A DNA stretch of 64,000 nucleotides from the NCBI GenBank assembly GCA_905221605.1, contig CAJNDS010002360.1:51001-115000 (forward strand), read 5' to 3'. This document shows, piece by piece, positions 50,148 to 62,000 of the stretch. Position 1 is the stretch's first letter. Every line of letters starts with the position of its first letter. The translations under genes were made by a program, and so were the position numbers. The notes beneath the pieces are model-generated. The model searched no databases and had not been told where the DNA came from. It saw only the letters and a list, made by a program, of their open reading frames with translations. Source of the DNA: Symbiodinium natans. Taxonomy: Eukaryota; Sar; Dinophyceae; Suessiales; Symbiodiniaceae.

Positions 50148-51260
50148 ATTGCTAAACTTGAGATATTCCTGGTGCGAAGGTTGAAGATGGCCTGCTCGTT
50201 CGCCTTCTTGACCGAAGGATGGTGGAAGGCCCTCGTTTCGTTCACGTTGGCCTTTTTGCTGTCCTGCAGGCTTTAGGGGCCTTTAGGGGTGTATGACCGC
50301 ATGGCGGGGGTGGGAGGTGTCGGGGTGGAGGTGGGGTGGGGTGGGCTTGCACAGGCAGAGGCAGGCTCACAGAGCTGGCTCTGTTTCTGAAATATAAGAG
50401 CACTGGCTTCTTGTCAGATCCTTGTCGGGCGGAAGCTCCGGAAGCAGGCCGCCACCAGCATCCACGCCTGCGGCGATGAGACAAGCTTTGCGACTGAACA
50501 AGGCTGCGCCGCTCGGATCTTCTTGGCAACCCAGCTGTACTATTGCTGTACTATGCAACACTGTACAATCCGAAAAGCGCCTTCCGACTGCAGCAGGTTG
50601 CAGTACACACGGTAGACCTTTGCATGTAAGCTTCACAGTGCCAGGGCAAATATCTCCGCTGTTTCTCACTTCAGTATCAAAGTATCACTCACTGTTTGTG
50701 ACTTGTTCCCTGGCCTTCATCGTCTCCTCTTGTCCCGGAGGCCGAAAGATCTTCATCGGCTCTTTTAAACGCATGCTTCGCGGCACCTGCCGGCTGCTGC
50801 CAATTCTGATGTGCACTGAAGGGACTGAAGGGCTTCAAGGTTAACCCATCAGCCTGCGGAACCGGCTCGCCCAGGATGCAAACTCGGCAGCCTTCGCAGA
50901 GGTCCCGCATAACCACCTGCCACTTCAGTCGTGGGACTCTTTGGAAAAGTGTTGATGATGTTAGGTGGCCCGATGGCTATGCCAAGTAGGCTTCGAAGCC
51001 AGCATGTGGGTCACAAGTGCATCCTTCGTGCACAGCGTGGTGTGCGCCATGTTCGCCTCATCTGCAGCAAGGCATCGGCTGGCTTGCAGCCCCAACATCT
51101 ATGCCAGCCGAGCCCGCCTACCCCTCCATGAGGCGTTGAGGCGCAAGAAAGCGAAGGGGATGCAGGAAAAAAGTACAACCGGAAGCCTCGACTGGGCAGT
51201 TGTTTGCGCTGTCTGTGTGAGTACTAGTCTTTCCCAGGCGCGGGCACATCCAAGTTAAAT
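50148..51260. other. No firmly supported gene
   Basis: A minus-strand open frame at 50689-50916 (AAKHAFKRADEDLSASGTRG) looks mildly coding. No borders or family could be fixed. Confidence 0.3.
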
Positions 51261-51323
51261 TGGATGGAAGGGAGGAAGGAACGAAGGAAGGAATGAAGGA
51301 AGGAAGGAACGAAGGAAGGAAGG
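51261..51323. repeat. GGAA-type tetranucleotide microsatellite
   Basis: (GGAA)n with GAAC and GAAT variants over about 60 bp. Confidence 0.9.
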
Positions 51324-51671
51324 AAATGGCATCCTTGATGATTCTTGTTTGGGAAGTGGCAACATCACTCGGCCCAAAACCATGGCCAGCAAACAACCGG
51401 AGGCACAAAGAAAAGCAGGCACTCATTTGGGCTGCCCAATTGGGATGGTCCACCTGCTAATCTGGCCCCAATCTCTGCGGATTCCACCGCACGCTTCTTG
51501 GAACATCTCTTTGGTGTCATTGTACACGATGCAATTTAATTACTTGGCGTCGACGTGGAGAAAGCTTCTCATGGATGGATCGGGTGAGCTGCCACATGTG
51601 AAGTATGCCGTCGCCGTTCTTGATTTGTTTCTAGGACTAGGGATGCCCGCTGTCATTCTTTGATACGCGTT
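51324..51671. other. No supported gene
   Basis: Nothing recognisable. Confidence 0.3.
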
Positions 51672-52001
51672 TTACTGATTTACTTTGTTATTCCGGTGCT
51701 TCTTCGTTTCTTGCGTTTTTCTCTCAAATTGGTCTTGGTCCCATGGCTCACTCCCTGAGCGCTCGATCTTCATCTCGCGAGCCACTTCTGCGAGATGGAC
51801 CATCCGGTGGCTCGTTTGACCCCATCCTTGCCATGCAAGTATTGTCCACCCTCCGAAAGGCAAAGGCCTGGATTTGACCCTCTGAGGAACATCCGAAACC
51901 CTTTGCTGGGCCACGGTCTTGTCTTCACATGATGTAGCCGGTCTCCTGCTGTTGACGTGCCCGGCCTCCATGTGCTCCGTCCTTTCCGCGGGCTTCATCA
52001 T
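51672..52001 (-). CDS. Candidate coding frame, charged C-terminus
   Basis: A minus-strand frame of 109 codons ends at 51672, reading KSRPLPFGGWTILAWQGWGQ and then HLAEVAREMKIERSGSEPWD and QFERKTQETKKHRNNKVNQ. Composition and length suggest a real terminal exon. No domain recognised, start not fixed. Confidence 0.35.
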   Translation of the reverse strand: MMKPAERTEHMEAGHVNSRRPATSCEDKTVAQQRVSDVPQRVKSRPLPFGGWTILAWQGWGQTSHRMVHLAEVAREMKIERSGSEPWDQDQFERKTQETKKHRNNKVNQ

Positions 52002-54866
52002 GAGGGAGGCGAGGCCCTCGGCATTCCATTTTGCATCTCTGCTGCCAGCAGCACCACTGCGGGCTCACAAAGTTCCTCAGCATATCTGTTTGGAACTCTA
52101 CACCTCTGAGAGCAGTCCTGAGATTAGCACCACGCCGTATTTCTGTTCGGAGATGGGCCTGCATGTGACCGCTGCAAGCTTAGAGTGGCAGCTCATGCCA
52201 ACAGCTCAGGGTTTAGGGCTTTGGATTCAAGTTGTTCAGAAAAAGGGGGAAAGAGCAGCGGGAGCTGCAACGTCAGAAAGACCCACTGGGCCCAGTCCGG
52301 GGGGCAATCCTCAGGTACTGAGTCCTGAGGGCATCTGCTACCACCTCCCCAACCAAGATTGCAGCACCCAGGCTCAGGGTGCATTCACAAAGAACGGGAA
52401 GCAACAAATGTCCTAATTAACAGCATCAACCTTGAAAATCAAAAACAAGTCGAGGCGGCTGACGCCTGAAACACCATAAACCACAAGAGCTGAGGGTTGC
52501 GTTTCACCTATGATGGTTCATGCCCAGAACGCGAAGACTAGTACCAGATTTGGAGGTTGTCTGGAAGCTTGATTTGGAACACTCCATGAGTGCAGCATCC
52601 TCCTGAATGACTTGGCTTGGAATGCATTCTTGGAGCAGATTGAAGCATCATGAAAAGCACACTGAATGCCCTGACACAATCACTCCCCGCAGTTGCCTGC
52701 TTCTCTTGGCCCCGGCGGATCCCTGGCAGGAGCGCAGCGTCGAGAGCGCTGTTCACGAATGTCGGACACGGCTCTATCAAGGGGCTCCAGGCTAAAACTA
52801 GAAACAACTGAGCCACCACCAGATCCCTCAGCCAACGATCAAGATTCCTTAACTCTGCACACCTCGCCTCGCGAAAAGGCTCGTTCAAGCCCGGGGGGGG
52901 CAGTGCAGGCAAGCGCTCGACAGATTGGCTCGCCGAGAGCCTCAAGCTGCAACATCCCGAACTGTAAGAGCTGGCTGCCCTACTCGCCGCCCAGAAATTC
53001 CCCGAAGCGAATGCCCCGTCTCAGATCAGCATAGCCGGCGGGAAATCGATAATTGTATCTGGGACCCGCGCGCATCCGGAGTGCTCAGCCAGAAGCTTCG
53101 GCTGCTAAACCTGAACTTTGCGTGAGGCCCGCGATCTAGCAATGTGGTACTGCGTCTGTCGTGAAGACCGCCGTGGCTTCGGTTGGGGAGGCCACGTCGA
53201 GGTCTCATCAGGCAGATCATCGAGCATCCTTGAAGCACGTCTAGGGTCGGCATTCTACATCTGCAGCCTGTTGCGATTTTGGTCAACCCAAGGTGCCTGG
53301 ACCGTGGCAGCGCAACCGGATCCGGTGGCAGCAGCTGTGCACGACGACCGAGCTCGCGCTTCTCCTGGCAAAGCAAATGGAAATTGCATTGGCATGGCCA
53401 TCCACACACACTCAGCACCCTCACGCCTTCAAGGCCATCCTCTTCCAGTAGTCCCTTTCACTCGAGGCTAAATCCTCGCGGCAATTCGCGGCATCGTCCA
53501 AGAACAGCTTGTTGACTGTCTGATGCACTCACGCGAGTACCCAGAATAACGACACGCGCTCTGGCATGCATCAGAGGAGCACGAAGAAAATCCTACTAAC
53601 ACGCATTGGCTGAAGGGGTAGGTGAGCATCCATGATCGAACATAACGGAGAGGAAGGGAAGGAGCTCAAGAGGCAGGCTGGTTGGTTCAGCGACAAAAAT
53701 CGCTTTGAAACACAGTATATCGAACTTGGGTTGAAACATGAAACTTATAGCATCTCCTCGCCTGTCCTTCTTGGCCAATCGAAGTGCAAAGAAACTGTAG
53801 TGGGAGGATGCCAGCCTCAAAGAGTTATCCCATGGAGTCCAATACCTCAACCCTCCTGGATCTGCTACTCTGCAGAGATGCCCTAGTGAATCAGACGGTC
53901 ATGGCAGCAACTTGGGCCTGTCGAAGCTTGTGCTCTCCTGCACAGGAAGCGTGGATGCCGCTGTCCCTCTTGCGACTCAAGAGGAAAGCCCTTCCCCCCC
54001 CTTACCCAAGTCGCCCCTAGAACCCCTAGCAGCCCGGCATCGGATCCACGAATAGGGCTGTGCCCGCGTGGTGCACCACAAGCATCACACCTGACCTGCC
54101 ACCACTTTCCTGTCAACTGTTTGGTACCAGTACATGTCGTGGTCTCCTGCAGGCTCACGGTCTGGAGCTCATCCCAGCTGAACCTGAGTCTCCCGCTCAT
54201 AAACCCCATGCGGCACAGGGTCGTTGGTTGCAGTGTATTTCACTGCCGCTGAGGTGGAAGCTCAGGTGACGTCTGCGACATCGGGTCGTCGAGCTGCAGG
54301 CAGCCGTGTGAAGCTTTCAAGCTCACACGAAAATCGTTTTTTGTGACTCGTAACTCGTACAATACCTTCGCCGCTGTGTGTACAGCTTTGCTGGCATTGC
54401 GGGAAATATGCTTGACTCTTACGACAAGCCATGGGCATGAGACGTGTGGACTGAGAGAGAAATAAGATGAGAATTTCCAGAATGCCTGTGCATGCCCTGT
54501 TCCACCCTATGTGATCATGCTAACATTGGGCTGGGGCTTAGGACAGGTCAGGGCGTGTCATCTGGCCTCTGGCTCCAGTGTCGGCAGCGAGTTGGACATG
54601 GCAAAGCTGCGACTTCCTCACGGGATCCAAAATTGTGCTAAAGTGCGCGCTGCATCGCCCGGCCTTACGTGGGATGTGTGCATCCTGGGGCAGGGGGCCT
54701 TGAATGGACAGCCTCCGCGACATCCTGCGTGAAGATGGGCTCGCGGGGCTGGCGATGGACTGGCTGTCAATCCTGTTGGGTTTTGCAGGATGACTCGTGA
54801 GCGCGAGAACATCTGAAACAGCTAACCACTTAAACAAGACTTCGATGGAACTGAAGACCCCTATGC
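52002..54866. other. Open frames without support
   Basis: Several frames above 80 codons: minus 52538-52945 (RNLDRWLRDLVVAQLFLVLA), plus 53118-53471 and plus 53632-53886 (NGEEGKELKRQAGWFSDKNR). Each looks mildly coding, but I could not find splice borders or a family for any of them, and the strands disagree. Confidence 0.3.
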
Positions 54867-55052
54867 CTGCCAGAAGGCTCTCGGCGCAGCTTCTTGGTTT
54901 TGTCTGGGCCTTCCAGCATCACGCACTGCAATGATTTACCAGTTTAAACTGCTTGATGGCCCGGCTTTGTGCGGCCTGGTACTTGCACCTCCTTTGCGGC
55001 CTTCGTCTTGGCTTCCCGAGATTCTCGCAATCTTTCCGCCCTCGGGAAAAAC
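54867..55052 (-). CDS. Uncharacterised gene, two joined charged exons
   Basis: The upper exon (from 54989, top border near 55052) reads AERLRESREAKTKAAKE and ends at donor GAG|GTGCAAG. The lower exon, 54867-54925, follows acceptor CATTGCAG|, reads CVMLEGPDKTKKLRREPS and ends at a GC donor (GGCAG|GCATAG). Phase agrees. Highly charged, helical, family unknown. Confidence 0.45.
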
Positions 55053-55239
55053 GATTTTACCCAGAACAGCTCGCGAAGTTCGGTGGGAGAGCGCAGCCCA
55101 CGATGCCTCTGAGCTACCATTTGAGGTTCAAGGCGTTGGCCCATACCTTTGGTTAAGACTCGAGCTCCTTCTTTCCGGCCGCTTGGTAGAAGCTCGGCTC
55201 CAGTACGAAAGGTCCTGGAGGCTCATGGAGGCCCATTAC
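55053..55239. other. No separate gene
   Basis: A plus-strand frame reaches 55257 but overlaps the better-supported minus-strand exon. Nothing else noted. Confidence 0.3.
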
Positions 55240-55329
55240 CCCCGTTTAGGGTTTTAGGGTTTTAGGGTTTTAGGGATTTAGGGTTTTAGGGTTTTAGGGT
55301 TTTAGGGTTTAGGGTTTAGGGTTTAGGGT
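55240..55329. repeat. Interstitial telomere-like repeat, TTTTAGGG variant
   Basis: About eleven units, most with an extra T (TTTTAGGG), returning to TTTAGGG at the right end. Confidence 0.9.
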
Positions 55330-56296
55330 GCCAACACAAACAGTATACCAAGAATGGGCATTTCTAGGGCGGGGATGCCTGGAAAGTGGACGAAGTTAAC
55401 AGGCTTGTACACTGAACGATACAGTGACCCAGCTTGGTAACTTAACTGGGCATCTCCAATGCCTCTCCTTTGCCATAGAAAGTGCTCCCTTGGCTGGCCA
55501 CCCTGCAGAGCTGCGATGGGCTGCGTTCTGTGGCTGCAGCTGCTGTGGGACATGACTTCCATGTGCTCCATGTATCTGTAGCTGTGCAGCCCCCCAGCTG
55601 CCTGGGCCGACAGCTTACACCACTTGTAGCGAAATTCCGCAGCGGCACACAGTCCTGCCATGAGTCCGCAGGAAAAGGGGGGGGGGGGGGGCCTGGACTC
55701 CATGCACCTCATTCAACCCTGACATCTGGACATGGTGTTTTTGCCTCTCTCTAGCGGCTCTAGAGTTGCCGCTACTTGTATGGATAGCCGTCTCAACACA
55801 ACGAGATCCGGCAAACGGCCAAGCCTGAAGAATCTGCCAAGGGATTTCGGCCAAGACCTGGCAAGAGGACAGGCAGTCGCATGATTTTTTCGGGTCTCGT
55901 TCCGCGAGTCCACGTGTTTATCGTCTTAGACATGTGCGAGGCTAGGTGAAGAGAAGCAACGAGACAACCCCTGTGGGAACGGAGTACAAAGGGAGCGTTC
56001 TCAACTGTATCACACATCAGAAATCAGAACAGAATCTGTGACAAAATGTTTCGCATCGCTTTCGGGTCAACACAAGCATTGGGTTTCTTTGGGAAACATC
56101 ATCAACGCCAGAGAAATAACAAATCCAATACTGATTCTGCTTACCATGCACCCCTCTAGAACATTGTCAGGCAAGCTGCAAACTCAAGCAAAACCCGGAA
56201 CGACGCCAAAGCGAAGCGAAACAAAGGGCAGGCCGATGTCCAAGACAATACTGTGGGGAGACAGCCCACCAAGCCTGGGGTTCAGGGCTTGGAGGC
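55330..56296. other. No supported gene
   Basis: Open frames only, with a G homopolymer at about 55677-55691. Confidence 0.35.
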
Positions 56297-56400
56297 TTTT
56301 TTTTTTTTTTTTTGGGGGGGGGGGGGGGGGGTTAGGACTCTATATATGTATATATGTATGAATATATACATATTCATATACACATATATGATAGGGTGGC
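56297..56400. repeat. T17-G18 homopolymer pair and AT-rich palindrome
   Basis: About 17 T then about 18 G, followed by an alternating AT region with an imperfect palindrome around ATGAATATATACATATTCAT. Confidence 0.85.
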
Positions 56401-57699
56401 CTTGTTGAGCTCCGCAAAGTATGGACCCAGGCCTCGCAACAAGCCAAGAGTTTTCCACTTGCATGTCCTGAAGGATTTCGCAATGACTTGTGACTTCGAA
56501 CTTGTTTCACGGGCAAATTATCTCGGACACACTGAAAGGACTGAAAGGACTCTGAGAAGACCGACGATTCTCCACGTAGATCGTATGCAGGATGTTCAGC
56601 TCTGAAATGGCATCAGCATCTGGCACGGTATCTCAAAACCTTCACTATGGGGAGGGCAATACAGCTCCCTAAGGGAGCGGTTTCGGGCTTATGGGTCAAA
56701 GTCTCGACTTCGGTCTATGGAACCCCCACGAACAGAATGAAAGGCAGACCTGCGGCGTTTTGGAGGCCCGAGGTCCGACCTGGGATTCCCAAGGCCTTCT
56801 TGGCGCGGACACTCACAGAGTCATTGAAAACACTGCTGTCATCGCTGAGTCGCAGGCGGCTCAAGGCTAAAACCTTGGACTTGCGACTTGCTACAAGTAA
56901 TGTTGGGCCAGGCTTGGAAGGCATAGCACAAAGGATCCTGCGACAATTTTGGGGGGGTTAGGTGAGGTCCTCTATGGAAAGAAGTCTTCCGGGCATCGGA
57001 AGAATCTTTCGCGCGGCGCACCTTAAAACCCAAATGGGAGCTGATCCCCCCCGGCCCCCCGACAGGGGGAAAGGACACTGCCGTTCTTGATCTTCTGCTC
57101 TTCTCTGGATTCTGATGTATCTGCTCTCTTGTGCTGGATGTCGTCAGGGTCGTTCATGGTCCATTTGATGTCAATCTTGCGTGTTCTGATGTACTGTGGT
57201 CAACTGCCCAACAACCGGGGACCGGGTGCGCACGCTACAAGACGGTCCAAACTACCGAGTTGGGTCCGCTGGAATGACAACATGTGCAAGTTGCTTGCAA
57301 GCAAGCAACATCGCCCGTTGCCGCGAGAGTCGCAAGAAAGTCGTTGAGATCCTGAAAGGCTGACCGGCTCCACGGCTTCAAGTGCTTCAGTTCGCCAGTC
57401 CATCTTGGCGCACACCGCTTGCTGAGGATGCTGCGCCAGCTTCTGGCAACGAAGGCATCCGCGTCTACGGAGCAGAATTCAGGTTACAGCATGTCGCACA
57501 GATTCGCACAGGCAGGGGACCTTCACGCGGCGGTAACCTCCACTCTTGTCAAAGGCCAGCTCGCTATCCACCAAGTTGTGAAGCCTGGCAGGTGTCTAGG
57601 CTGATCTTGGCTGAGCTCCCTCAAACCATAGAAGAACATCAAAAGCGAGTGCAGTTATCAGCAGTACTTCAGTAATTCGTGTAGAGAGCTAGCAGGCCT
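56401..57699. other. No supported gene
   Basis: Open frames on both strands, no motif or splice support. Confidence 0.35.
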
Positions 57700-57930
57700 T
57701 TGAAGATCAGCCCACTTCCTCTTGACTGTGTAGGAGGAAGGCAAGGAGTCCCACCTCACTGCTCCAAGGTCCCAACAAACAGAGCCCCGCAGAAGGCGGA
57801 ACGGCTCAGGCTGTGGCCAGCAGGACTCGCCCTGCTCTTGAGAAAGCAGATCTGCATTGGAGCCAAAATCCAAATCCGGCCTGGCGCTCGATGCAAGGTA
57901 TCTGTTCATTGGAGGGCATGCTGATGCGTT
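57700..57930 (-). CDS. Candidate exon
   Basis: The minus-strand frame reads PDLDFGSNADLLSQEQGESC and then FRLLRGSVCWDLGAV, with a possible GTGAGG donor after GCA. Its position directly downstream of the exon at 57993-58104 would suit the same gene. Borders uncertain. Confidence 0.3.
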
Positions 57931-57992
57931 CACGTTGTAATGGCTGTCGGTAATCTGTACGGATCTCAGTCTCGACTCAACTCCTTACTCAC

Positions 57993-58104
57993 CAGTCCAC
58001 ATCCAGTGCCTCTTCGCGCCTGACCAGTTGCACCGCACGTGGTACACGAAGTGTGCAGGCTTGGGCTGGCCATCCTGGCTTGGGACCATTGGTTTATGCT
58101 CCAG
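57993..58104 (-). CDS. Well-bordered exon of an uncharacterised gene
   Basis: 112 bp, acceptor TTTCGTGCAG| and donor ACTG|GTGAGTAAG, both near consensus. It reads LEHKPMVPSQDGQPKPAHFV and then YHVRCNWSGAKRHWMWT. The many Trp, His and Tyr residues suggest a folded domain, but I do not recognise it. Confidence 0.6.
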
Positions 58105-58124
58105 CTGCACGAAACCCTAATGGA

Positions 58125-58201
58125 CAGCATATCTCCCCATCCATGAGTTCTGCAATTCTTGCCGGCGGAACAGCATACGTGCAAACACGGCGATAGGTCT
58201 T
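58125..58201 (-). CDS. Candidate exon
   Basis: After the acceptor TGCTCTGCAG| the frame reads VKTYRRVCTYAVPPARIAEL and then MDGEIC. The donor would have to leave an unusually short intron before 58104, so this and the next exon may be alternative or one border is wrong. Confidence 0.35.
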
Positions 58202-59044
58202 GACCTGCAGAGCACAGAGGAGCATGGCGGCGCAGTCAGCATGTCAGACTTGCGCGAGCTCTGCAACCCGATCAAGAGGCGTGTTCCGCGGACTGCAGGC
58301 GTGCTACATGCCACCCAGAAATCTCTACTGCATTGTCGGAGCCATCGAGCCAACCCTCAAGCCCATAAACCTCGCGCATCCTCAAAGTGTCAGCTTGCAG
58401 AACTCGCCTCGATTCGAGGGACGGAAAGGGTCAGTTGTCGCACTCCCCACTCATCTTCCATACCTGCTCAAAAGCAGGATTGGGATTTAGTCGTCCCCAG
58501 CCTGTGGCAAGCCACAGAAACCTTTGCCGCCAGAGCCCGGGTGACAAGCTTGTCGGCACTTGCGTTAGACGGAACTGATTTGATAACAAGCGTGAAAGTG
58601 CTAGTGTCAGCTCTTCAACCTTGGCTGGGGCGCGAGCTGAGGCCAGTGGAGCATGCTTTGCTGCTCTTCAAGCAGAGCTCCACCCGAGAATCATTCTACT
58701 AAATCATGCAGTTCTTCAGGGGATTAGGCAAGTCCAATGTTCAAGTCAGAAAACAAGCTGCAAATGTTGATAGCAGGTACGGGTGTAAAGCCAGCTGTCA
58801 GCCTGTACTTGGCTAATTTCAGACTTAGGGGATCGATTGGGCAGGGCACACGTCCACCGCAGCGTGTCGAATCCTACACCATAACCGTAAGGCCACTGCA
58901 TCCCAACCCCTACTCATGTACTTTGGAGCCGACAGGGGAAGCGGCATCACTGAGCTCATCTCGCAACTGGGTGGATTATCTACAAGACTTGTCTTGTCAG
59001 ACCATGACATGAACGGTCCACGAGCCAGTACTAACAGCACAGCA
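58202..59044. other. No supported gene
   Basis: Open frames on both strands, none with splice or motif support. Confidence 0.3.
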
Positions 59045-62000
59045 GCCCCACAATTGCAGAAGCAGAGTTCTTGGAGGCGCCTGAGCGTTTCGCGCATGCT
59101 GCGCTGCAGCTGAGGACTCGCCCTCGGCATTGCAGTCTACTCTGGCAAGAGCAGTCGCTTTGCCCTGGTCTAGGAAGAAGGACTTCGTAAGCAAAACAAG
59201 CGCAACAGCGTATCTTCTGCGCTACCCTCTTCGACCGCACCCTAAGCCCATGTTGGAGCACTGTATTTTAGGGACAGACGGTGGCAAAAGCCTACAAAGA
59301 TCACATAGCAGCACCTCTGGCCTCTGCCAGCTCAGCCAGGAGCTCCCCGGCTCGGCAGCGGGCAGCAAGGCTCTGCGTGGCCTTTGGATCGGGGGCGCGA
59401 GTCGATGCAGGAGTGTCGAGTGGCACCCGAATCCTCCAAATCTGACCGCCTGCTGTGGCAACCGAGATGTGTCAACGAGCGTGGCTGGCGGAAAGGTTCA
59501 AAAGTGCAATTGAAACACCTCATCATTCTTAGGCGGAAAGTGAAAGACTGCATCTGTACAGGAGTACTCGCTCTAGCGACGACATCTCACGAGCACCGCA
59601 ACAGCAGTTCAACCGCTAGCCTGCTGCACACGCAAGAGCACTCAATTCTTTCTGATTTATACTGAACCTTACGAGTGTTTCGCCGCGTTCATAATAGCTT
59701 GGCCCGCCTCAAGATCTAAGTTTGCAGGTTTCCACGCCAAAACTCACCAAAAGCAGACAACCAAAAAAGACCGGGTGACCATCTTCATATATGCTAGCCC
59801 ACTCCAAAGCTCACCTTGAACGACACCCAAACCAAATCCTAACGTACCACACCGACTGCAACTTGACATAACCAAAATTTAACACCCAAGTACTTGCAAT
59901 GTCCTTTCCCTCCTGGAGAAAGGGCACTCACTGAAAACCGCATGTAAAGCCAAGAGCACAACGGCACAGTATCTGCACCGCCTCTCCTTCGTATGCACTC
60001 ACTGAAAACCGCATGAAAACCAAAATATGTTCGAAAAGGCTTTTGCACAACGCTTCCGTAAAACAAAAATGCTACACTCACCCAGTATACATCTTTGAGC
60101 AGCCGACTGGCTTCAACCGCACAAAGTTATAAGTTACAACCGCAACATCAGGTTATAACCAAACTGCCTCTAGGTTTTCCACTACCTCACCATATTGGTG
60201 TTGGCCAGGGTCTGTTGTATTCATGGGTACACACAAAAGTGTGGTTTAAGGCATGAGTCAAGCCATAATTTCATGAGGAAGTGATTCACATGTTCATTGG
60301 ACTAGTCCAGCGACAAACAGGGGCAAGTTCTTTACTGCGTTTTGCGCGGGTGACTCGATCGATGAGTTGACTTACACAATACTTGCCCATAACGAGAATT
60401 GCTACTTTGAGCATCCATTGAATTAACACATGGCACACGTAGAATGATACTCCTCCATTTACAAGCTCCCTCAAGTAAAAACCGTAAATATCTTGACGGA
60501 TCTGCTTAACAGCATTAACGTGATCCATACTGATTCATGCTACTAACAGCCTCTTTTGGCTTGCGGGATCTCAGACTCGGATCCAAACCTCTTCCATGCC
60601 AGAGACGCTGGTCTGCACGGATGCCTGGTGCCCCCGGTCCAGGTTGCAAGCTCGACCGGGTTGGTGGATGTTCCACGATTACTGTTGCTGTGGTTGTTAC
60701 TATTGCTTCTATTCTTGTTCTTGTTATGACCGTTTTCTCGTGCATTTATTGGTGCGGCTGGGGCTCCGAAACTGTCCGTGTTGGGGTTCCTTTTAAAGAG
60801 GGGGGGGTGGGGGTCCATATGGGGTTCCGAAAAACCAAAAAGTAGTGTCATTACTGCCAGCCGCGTTGTTGGTACTGCTTTTGCTGTTGCCATTGACGAG
60901 TGCCGCTACTGCTATCATCTGGGGGCTTCCGAAATTAGGGTGCCTTATTGGGGTCCTTGTTATAAGGGGATCCTGCACTTAGGGGATTTATATTGGGAGA
61001 GTATTGGGAGTCCCCTACTTTCGTAAACCCCCATCTTACTTTATTGGGCGACGTTGGGACCCAGGACGTCGCAAGACTCAAACTGATCCTCTTGGCATTG
61101 CTCGGCCTGAATGCTCTCCACTGCTTGCAACTTGGTGCTGAGGAGATCCTCCCGTGCGAAGTGTCACTACAGCGAGAGGTCGGACAAACAGGCTTTGCTT
61201 AGGGTTCAGACTGGGTTCAGGGTGCAGCTGTAGGGTTCCGCACGTTGGAGAAGCTTGGAAGTTGACGGGCAAGGAGTTCCAGTTCACGGGCATTGTCCTC
61301 CAGGTGGACGCTGAAGCTGTTTCTGGCGTCCTCCTGGCACAACTCCAACACTTGGTGGGCCCAGATGCTTTGCGAAATGAGTCTTCTGCATCCCTTGGCA
61401 TGTCCTGCGCTTTTCTCGCCAGCTCCTCGGCTCGTTCCTGTGCGTAAGTCAATGAGTTGCAAAGTCACTTACCACATCGAACATCCCCACCGTGTCACTC
61501 AAACCTAATTGCAAGGACTTGCATTCCGCTACCATCCCTGGCCTAGCTCATTCAAGCAACATCTCGGTAGTTTGCCCTGCCTATTGTGGCAACGTTCCGG
61601 AACGCTTGCCTGCCTGAGCCTCCCTGACTTGCTTCTTCAAGCAACATTCCCGTATAGTTGCTCTTGAACCTTCCTGGTTTGCTGAGTAAGGCAACATTTT
61701 GGGACAGTTGCCCGCCCGAGCACAATGGCGCCCGGGGCTGCTTGTTGAGGCAACATTCCGGTACAGTTGCCCTTTCGTCCCGAGTGTTGTGCTGCCTGAG
61801 GGCTGTACTGCCTGCTGTCCTGAACACGTCGCGTCACATGACGCGTGCTGGCGGACAGGGTGGAGTTTGCTGCCTTGTTCTTACCGGGTCTGAATTAATT
61901 GACAGATTATCATATCATGTCGCATCTCAACTGATTCTATGCAGCCTCTGCGCGCGCTGCGCAGCGCTGGGCAGTGGCCTGACCAGCTCAAGTGGTGCCA

